DNA from: Ignavibacteriales bacterium CG18_big_fil_WC_8_21_14_2_50_31_20
Lineage (GTDB): Bacteria; Bacteroidota; Ignavibacteria; Ignavibacteriales; Melioribacteraceae
Assembly: GCA_002786785.1 (NCBI GenBank)
Contig: PCUD01000079.1
Coordinates: forward strand, 1-39,445
Reading direction: 5' to 3'
Length of the DNA: 39,445 nucleotides
Positions 34,514 to 39,445 of the stretch are shown here, in pieces (the stretch's first letter is position 1; every line of letters begins with the position of its first letter). The notes under the pieces were generated by a model, which was not told the origin of the DNA, searched no databases, and was given only the letters and a program-made list of their open reading frames with translations. The translations under genes and the position numbers were made by a program.

Positions 34514-35731
34514 ATGTTATCAAAAGACTTTATTGAACTTGAAGGAAAATATGGCGCACACAATTATCATCCACTTCCAGTAGTATTAAACAAAGGAAAA
34601 GGTGCATTTGTTTGGGATGTTGAAGGAAAAAAATATTTTGATTTTTTATCTGCCTATTCTGCTGTAAATCAAGGTCATTGCCATCCAAAAATTATTGAAG
34701 CTTTAGTTGACCAGGCACAAACATTAACTTTAACTTCACGAGCTTTTTTTAATGACCAATTAGGTCCTTATGAAAAATATGTTACAGAATTTTTTGGATA
34801 TGACAAAGTTCTGCCAATGAATTCTGGAGCTGAAGCTGATGAAACCGCATTAAAGTTGGCTCGTCGCTGGGGATATGACAAAAAAGGTGTTGCTGAAAAC
34901 CAAGCAAAAATAATTGTTTGTGCAGGTAATTTTCATGGAAGAACTATTTCCATAATTTCAATGTCAACCGACCCAGATTCCTACAAAGGTTTTGGGCCAT
35001 ATACTCCAGGTTTTGAAGTAGTACCTTACAACAATCTTTCTGCTTTAGAAAAAGCGCTTGAAGATAAAAATGTTGTGGCATTCTTAGTTGAACCAATTCA
35101 AGGTGAAGCTGGAGTTTTTGTTCCTGATGATGGATATTTAAAAAAAGCGTACGATTTATGTAAGTTAAATAACGTATTATTTATTGCCGATGAAGTTCAA
35201 ACTGGAATTGCTCGAACAGGAAAATTACTTGCTTGCGATCACGAAAATGTTCGTCCAGATGTTTTAATTTTAGGAAAAGCTCTTTCTGGCGGAGTTATTC
35301 CAATTTCGGCTGTTTTGGCAGACGATGAAATTATGCTTGTAATTAAACCAGGTGAGCATGGCTCAACTTTTGGCGGAAATCCTTTGGCTGCAAAAGTTGC
35401 AACAGCAGCTTTAGAAGTGGTTAAAGAAGAAAATTTAGCCGAAAAAGCCGAAAAATTAGGCAAAATTTTTAGAGAAGAATTAAAGAATTTTAACCATCCA
35501 ATGATAGAATTGGTTAGAGGCAAAGGATTATTAAATGCTATTGTAATAAAGCCTTCCAACGGAAAAGAAGCCTGGGATGTTTGTGTAAAAATGGCGGAAA
35601 ATGGTTTGCTTGCAAAACCAACTCATCAACATATTATTAGATTTGCTCCACCTCTTATAATTACTGAAAAAGAATTATATGAGGCGCTTGAAATTATTAA
35701 AAAATCTATAAACCAAATGTTGGAAGCATAA
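34514..35731 (+). CDS. rocD: Ornithine aminotransferase
   Basis: 405 residues, the usual length. A PLP-dependent class III aminotransferase with [58 protein letters not shown] and the PLP-binding Lys255 in LGKALSGG, all ornithine aminotransferase features. It converts ornithine and 2-oxoglutarate to glutamate semialdehyde and glutamate (arginine/proline metabolism, cytoplasm). AAGGAG sits 4 bases before the ATG; TTAATTTG at 34471-34478 is a near match to the -7 element. A strong terminator follows. Confidence 0.95.
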   Translation: MLSKDFIELEGKYGAHNYHPLPVVLNKGKGAFVWDVEGKKYFDFLSAYSAVNQGHCHPKIIEALVDQAQTLTLTSRAFFNDQLGPYEKYVTEFFGYDKVLPMNSGAEADETALKLARRWGYDKKGVAENQAKIIVCAGNFHGRTISIISMSTDPDSYKGFGPYTPGFEVVPYNNLSALEKALEDKNVVAFLVEPIQGEAGVFVPDDGYLKKAYDLCKLNNVLFIADEVQTGIARTGKLLACDHENVRPDVLILGKALSGGVIPISAVLADDEIMLVIKPGEHGSTFGGNPLAAKVATAALEVVKEENLAEKAEKLGKIFREELKNFNHPMIELVRGKGLLNAIVIKPSNGKEAWDVCVKMAENGLLAKPTHQHIIRFAPPLIITEKELYEALEIIKKSINQMLEA

Positions 35732-35735
35732 ACAA

Positions 35736-35764
35736 AAAAGAGGACATTAAAAATGTCCTCTTTT
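35736..35764. terminator. Rho-independent terminator, bidirectional (rocD / marR)
   Basis: Stem AAAAGAGGACATT (35736-35748) and AATGTCCTCTTTT (35752-35764) with a 3-base loop, 13 perfect pairs. A/U tracts flank it, so it can serve rocD on plus and marR on minus. Confidence 0.93.
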
Positions 35765-35772
35765 AATATAAA

Positions 35773-36219
35773 CTAGTTTTCACCAATAATTTTTTTTGCA
35801 ATAGTAGCAATGTCTTTTTGCTCGTTTTGTGAAATGTTAGAAATTATTTTTTCGACAAAATTACTATACTTTTCATGATTTTCCTCAAAAAACTTTTGTC
35901 CAGCAGCAGTCAATTCAATAATAATTTCACGTCTGTCGTTTTTGCTAAAAATTCTGTTTATAAAATTTCTTTTTTCAAGGGAATCTAAAATCATTGTTCT
36001 ATTTCCACTTTTTATTAGCATCTGTTTGTAAATGTCAGAAATTTTTAATGCTCCATTATTGCCAAGAATAATGATAATTGCAAATTGAGAAGGAGTTAAG
36101 CCAGTCGTTTTTACATAGGAGTGAAGTTTTTCTTGAAGAAAGTTATTTGCATTGCCAATACTATTTATTAGATTGATAGCAAGCTGGGTTTTTGGTTTGT
36201 ATGAAATATTTTTTACCAT
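35773..36219 (-). CDS. MarR-family transcriptional regulator
   Basis: 148 residues. The winged helix spans about residues 40-115: LTPSQFAIIIILGNNGALKISDIYKQM, LIKSGNRTMILDSLEKRNFI, then the wing FSKNDRREIIIELTAAGQKF. MarR proteins bind palindromes as dimers and usually repress efflux genes and themselves. An AT-rich perfect palindrome lies at 36229-36258, just upstream of its start, and the RND efflux genes are divergent beyond a 0.5 kb gap. AAAGGTG precedes the ATG. Confidence 0.92.
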   Translation of the reverse strand: MVKNISYKPKTQLAINLINSIGNANNFLQEKLHSYVKTTGLTPSQFAIIIILGNNGALKISDIYKQMLIKSGNRTMILDSLEKRNFINRIFSKNDRREIIIELTAAGQKFFEENHEKYSNFVEKIISNISQNEQKDIATIAKKIIGEN

Positions 36220-36228
36220 TATTTCACC

Positions 36229-36258
36229 TTTATATTATTTGATCAAAAATAATATAAA
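36229..36258. promoter_or_regulatory. Candidate MarR operator, perfect palindrome
   Basis: Arms TTTATATTATTT (36229-36240) and AAATAATATAAA (36247-36258), 12 perfect pairs around GATCAA, 9 bases upstream of the marR ATG. Placement suits autoregulation. AT-richness lowers the weight of the match. Confidence 0.5.
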
Positions 36259-36540
36259 AAATCTTTCTGTAAATTCAAATGAAATAATTGAAAATTATGC
36301 TTTTTAATTCTTCATTATGAAATTATAAGTAATTAGAAATAATACTATTTATTAATTAATATTCTAATTAATCAACTAAATGCTGTTTATTGAATAAGCG
36401 TTAAACATGCATTAGAAAAGCATTAATACAAATTTTGGGTTTACTTAATGTTTTTTGGGGAGACGAATTGGTGCTTGCCACAAACAAAAAACATCTCTAT
36501 TTTGCCAACACGAAAAAAAAGAACTTAAATTTATTGAGTC

Positions 36541-36592
36541 AATTTGAAAGATTTCTCTTCCGACAAAAAACGTCGGAATCGAAATGACAGAT
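36541..36592. repeat. Hairpin-bearing, REP-like dispersed repeat candidate
   Basis: The stem is TTCCGAC (36558-36564) and GTCGGAA (36572-36578), 7 perfect pairs. It sits between AGATTTCTC and TCGAAATGACAGATT, a layout I recall from dispersed intergenic repeats in FCB-group genomes. Only one copy is seen in this window. Confidence 0.4.
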
Positions 36593-36739
36593 TCATTGTT
36601 TTGCAGAAACTATATTATTTAAGCCACATTATTAGTTTTTGCTTTACACTTACCTTTTTCGGCAAGACAGCAATTTCATTTTTTATCAGACATCATGTAT
36701 AAATTACTCAAACATTTATAAATTATCCCTAAAAATCTG

Positions 36740-36747
36740 TAACTTTG
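36740..36747 (+). promoter_or_regulatory. Bacteroidota-type -7 element for RND adaptor (TAACTTTG)
   Basis: TAACTTTG matches TAnnTTTG exactly. TTTA at 36715-36718 lies 21 bases upstream as a weak -33 box, within the palindrome ATTTATAAAT (36714-36723). It suits the adaptor start at 36799. Confidence 0.5.
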
Positions 36748-36798
36748 CAGTTATATTAACGTCAAATAATGATATTTTTTTATATAAAGGAAACACTA

Positions 36799-37929
36799 AT
36801 GGATAAACGAAAACTGATAATTATTATATCTGGAATTGTAATTGTTGCATTCGCATTTTTTTCTATGCAATGGTTGGGAGGACTAAAAGAGTCATCTGTT
36901 CGCAAACCAGTAGAACCAGTTCAAAGATATGTTAAAGCCGAATCAGTAAAATATAACAATGTTTTTACTTCAATTGAAGCTATGGGAAGAGTTGCTTCAC
37001 AAACAGAAGTTATTTTAATTGCAGAAGTGCGTGGAAAAATAATTACTGGAGATATAGATTTTAAGATTGGCGAATCTTTCAAAAAAGGCGATTTGCTTAT
37101 TAAATTAGATGAAACAATTGAGCTGTTTAATATGAAATCGCGCAAAAGCACATTTTTGAATAATGTTGCAAGTATTCTTCCAGATTTAAAATCAACACTT
37201 CCAGAAAGCTATAGTAAATGGAATTCTTTTTTAAACGTAATTGATATTGACAAAGAGCTTCCAGAATTGCCTAAAATGGATTCTGCACAAGAAAGAATAT
37301 TTATGGCTAGTAGAAATATATTAACAAACTACTATTCAATTAAATCAGCCGAAGCAAATTTTGAATCTTACAGAATTTATGCTCCTTTTGATGGAACAAT
37401 TACGGAAGTTAATCTCGAAAAAGGAGCTATTGCAAATCCTGGAACAAAACTTGGCAAAATTATTAATACAGTAAATTTAGAACTTGAAGTTCCCGTTGAT
37501 TTAGATGATTCAAAATGGTTAAAAGAAGGTCAAAAAGTTAAAGTTTTTAACGATGACAAAACTTCCAAATTTGTTGGAAAAATTGTTAGAAAATCGCAGG
37601 ATATAAATCCAAACACTCAATCAATAAACATTTACGTTTCACTAAATTCGTCAAAAAACAATCCTATTTATAAAGGCGAATATTTTACTGCTGTTTTTGA
37701 TGGAATAAAAATTTCAAACGTAATGGAAATTACACGAAGTGCTGTGTTTAACCAAAATATGGTATTTACTGTTGAAAATGGCTTGTTGGTAAAAAGGACA
37801 ATTAACGTTAAGAAAGTAAATAAGGACAAATTGTATTTTACTGGTTTAACCGAAGGATTAAATGTCGTTTCAGAACCATTAATAAACGCATCAGAAAATA
37901 GTAGTGTTAAAATACTAGGAAAAGAATAA
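36799..37929 (+). CDS. RND efflux periplasmic adaptor (HlyD/AcrA family)
   Basis: 376 residues from ATG at 36799, which has AAAGGA upstream. The frame also opens at 36769, adding ten residues before the membrane anchor, which is less likely. One N-terminal transmembrane helix (LIIIISGIVIVAFAFFSMQW). The adaptor fold shows paired lipoyl-like halves (VILIAEVRGKIITGDIDFKI and YAPFDGTITEVNLEKGAIAN). The helical hairpin between them is short and alpha-helical. It links the inner-membrane pump downstream to an outer-membrane channel; no TolC gene is in the window. The pump gene follows 5 bases after its stop. Confidence 0.9.
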   Translation: MDKRKLIIIISGIVIVAFAFFSMQWLGGLKESSVRKPVEPVQRYVKAESVKYNNVFTSIEAMGRVASQTEVILIAEVRGKIITGDIDFKIGESFKKGDLLIKLDETIELFNMKSRKSTFLNNVASILPDLKSTLPESYSKWNSFLNVIDIDKELPELPKMDSAQERIFMASRNILTNYYSIKSAEANFESYRIYAPFDGTITEVNLEKGAIANPGTKLGKIINTVNLELEVPVDLDDSKWLKEGQKVKVFNDDKTSKFVGKIVRKSQDINPNTQSINIYVSLNSSKNNPIYKGEYFTAVFDGIKISNVMEITRSAVFNQNMVFTVENGLLVKRTINVKKVNKDKLYFTGLTEGLNVVSEPLINASENSSVKILGKE

Positions 37930-37934
37930 GATTT

Positions 37935-39445
37935 ATGAAAAAAATAATAACATATATTGTAAAATATCCTGTTTATGCTAATATAATTATTGCTGTAATT
38001 GTTCTAGTTGGTGGTTTTAGCTTAATGAATATGAAGAGGTCATTCTTTCCAGAAATGACTTCACGAATTATTCAAATTTCTGTTGCATATCCTGGAGCGT
38101 CTCCAAAAGAAATGGAAGAAGGTATTACCACACGAATTGAAGAAGCATTGCGGGGTATTGTTGGAATTAAAGAAATTACTTCAACTTCTTCAGAAAATTT
38201 TTCACGAGTTTCGGTTGAAACTACAGGCGAATTTTCAATTGATGAAACTTTAATGGATGTAAAAAATGCTGTTGATGGAATTAGTTCATTTCCAACTGCC
38301 GCCGAAAAACCTATTGTTTTTAAACAACGTAGCAGAACACAAGCTGCATTTATGGGGCTTTCGGGCGATGTTGATTTACAAACACTAAAGAAAAGTGCAC
38401 AAAGTATTGAAGATGATTTATTGGCATCTGGAATTATTTCCAAAATTACCATTAATGGATATCCAAGTTTAGAAATTTCTGTTGAAACAAAAGAAGCTGA
38501 CTTGCGCAGATATAATTTAACTTTTGATTTAATTGCCGGTGCAATTGCTTCAAATAACCTTGATATTTCGGGGGGACAGATAAAATCGGATGAACAAGAA
38601 ATACTAATTCGTTCCCGGAATAGAAGTGTTGACCCAAATAAAATTGGTGATATAATTTTAAGAGCCAATGATGACGGTAGTTTTCTTAGAATTAGAGATA
38701 TTGCAAAAGTAAAAACGCAGTTTGCAGATGTTTCAAGCAACGCTAAAATAAATGGAAAACAAGGTGTGTTTTTTTCAATTGAAAAATTGAAAAATGAGGA
38801 TTTACAAGTAATTTCAGAATATCTAAATAAATATGTCGTGGATTTTAATAAGCAGCATAATTCATTAAAACTTGATATTACTTTCGATTTTAACTCAATG
38901 CTAAACAGTCGTTTGCAATTATTACTTAACAATGGTGGAATTGGGTTACTCTTAGTAATTATAACGCTTGCATTTTTCTTAAGTTTCCGACTTTCGCTTT
39001 GGGTTGCTTGGGGAATTCCTTCGGCATTTCTTGCAATGTTTATAGTAGCAAGTTTAAGTGGAATTACAATTAATATGATTTCACTTTTTGGAATGATTCT
39101 GGTTGTGGGAATTCTGGTTGATGATGGAATTGTAATTGCTGAAAACATATATGCACATTTTGAAATGGGTAAATCGCCCAAACGTGCAGCAATAGATGGC
39201 GTTGTTGAGGTTTACCCAGCAATTATTACTTCTGTAACAACTACAATTGTTGCATTTGCTCCTTTGCTTTTATTGCAAGGTAGGATGGAAATGCTATACG
39301 AAATGGCATTTATTGTAATCTTTAGTTTGTCCTTTTCATTGTTAGAAGCATTTTTTGTTTTACCAGCACATTTATCAAGTGGCCATATTTTAAGACGAAA
39401 AGACGAAAAAAAATCTGGGAATATTAGGGAAAAATTAGATAAAGT
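37935..39445 (+). CDS. RND efflux pump, inner-membrane permease (3' end beyond right edge)
   Basis: The frame is open from ATG at 37935 to the edge, about 503 residues. The N-terminal TM1 (YVKYP-like start then IIIAVIVLVGGFSLM) is followed by MKRSFFPEM and VAYPGASPKEMEEGIT, typical of RND pumps, then porter-domain repeats, then TM2-TM6. TM4 carries GILVDDGIVIAENI, where the two aspartates are the proton-relay residues. It is a proton-driven exporter with the upstream adaptor; regulation by the divergent MarR is inferred. The C-terminal half is not seen. Confidence 0.93.
   Translation, partial: MKKIITYIVKYPVYANIIIAVIVLVGGFSLMNMKRSFFPEMTSRIIQISVAYPGASPKEMEEGITTRIEEALRGIVGIKEITSTSSENFSRVSVETTGEFSIDETLMDVKNAVDGISSFPTAAEKPIVFKQRSRTQAAFMGLSGDVDLQTLKKSAQSIEDDLLASGIISKITINGYPSLEISVETKEADLRRYNLTFDLIAGAIASNNLDISGGQIKSDEQEILIRSRNRSVDPNKIGDIILRANDDGSFLRIRDIAKVKTQFADVSSNAKINGKQGVFFSIEKLKNEDLQVISEYLNKYVVDFNKQHNSLKLDITFDFNSMLNSRLQLLLNNGGIGLLLVIITLAFFLSFRLSLWVAWGIPSAFLAMFIVASLSGITINMISLFGMILVVGILVDDGIVIAENIYAHFEMGKSPKRAAIDGVVEVYPAIITSVTTTIVAFAPLLLLQGRMEMLYEMAFIVIFSLSFSLLEAFFVLPAHLSSGHILRRKDEKKSGNIREKLDK

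Larger units (their letters stand above)
36220..36798. other. Intergenic region between marR and RND adaptor
   Basis: About 580 bases without a recognised gene. It holds the MarR palindrome, an inverted repeat of ATGTTTTTTG (36448-36457 with 36485-36494), a hairpin within a repeat-like segment (36541-36592) and the adaptor promoter (36740-36747). The middle part is less AT-rich than the ends. Confidence 0.5.

Noticed and set aside
36448-36494. Inverted repeat ATGTTTTTTG / CAAAAAACAT as an IS end
   Set aside because: Ten AT-rich bases with 27 bases between arms and no transposase; too weak to call a mobile element.
38072-39181. 369-residue minus-strand frame over the RND pump
   Set aside because: It is antisense to a clear RND permease reading frame on the plus strand and has Ser/Ile/Pro-rich shadow composition with no domain.
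1-39445. CRISPR array, insertion sequence, tRNA or rRNA
   Set aside because: No regularly spaced repeats, transposase motifs, cloverleaf-like tRNA sequence or rRNA segment were recognised on reading either strand.

Overview
The window is AT-rich bacterial chromosome. It looks like the Bacteroidota/Ignavibacteriota/Chlorobiota (FCB) side of the tree. Several genes are preceded by matches to the Bacteroidota-type -7 promoter element (TAnnTTTG), there are many small exported lipoproteins, and DUF1684, DUF4412-like and C39-plus-Ig exported proteins are present. Lineage below this level is inference; no rRNA is in the window.

Layout. 1-5115 (minus): a very large exported multidomain protein, truncated by the left edge (beta-propeller, C39-like cysteine protease, Ig-like and CBM-like modules), and an exported TPR-like protein. 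5222-14899: a defence island. A minus-strand operon with overlapping or nearly abutting genes runs DUF4007 protein (SspB-like) > large P-loop ATPase (SspC-like) > DndC/SspD-like PP-loop protein > stand-alone DUF262 protein > Ser/Thr protein kinase. It meets, with zero intergenic bases, a convergent GHKL/MORC-like ATPase gene. This is the best candidate for an undescribed system: an Ssp-type phosphorothioation writer lacking a local cysteine desulfurase, joined to a DUF262 + kinase + GHKL effector set. 14907-19700: exported housekeeping or accessory proteins (DUF4412-like, DUF1684 lipoprotein, serine beta-lactamase-like hydrolase, isoaspartyl peptidase lipoprotein, DUF6544-like protein). 19975-24985 (plus): mnmE, mnmG, rsmG and murQ, with two near-perfect parS sites between mnmE and mnmG, suggesting a ParB-loading, origin-proximal region. 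25079-28058 (minus): OB-fold lipoprotein, bacteriohemerythrin and membrane histidine kinase. 28360-32033 (plus): two halves of a heterodimeric ABC exporter with one degenerate ATP site. 32166-33577 (plus): a Type II restriction-modification pair (class beta methyltransferase and HNH nuclease). 33626-34340 (minus): a small unknown protein and a superoxide reductase-like protein. 34514-35731: ornithine aminotransferase with a strong terminator. 35773-39445: a MarR regulator with an operator-like palindrome, divergent from an RND efflux adaptor and pump, the pump cut by the right edge.

How it fits together: two independent DNA-modification/defence loci (Ssp-like and Type II R-M) lie within about 18 kb of each other in a window that also carries core tRNA-modification genes and parS. 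Stress functions (superoxide reductase, hemerythrin, MarR-RND, ABC exporter) suggest an anaerobe or microaerophile that meets oxygen and toxic compounds. No tRNA, rRNA, CRISPR array or insertion sequence was recognised.
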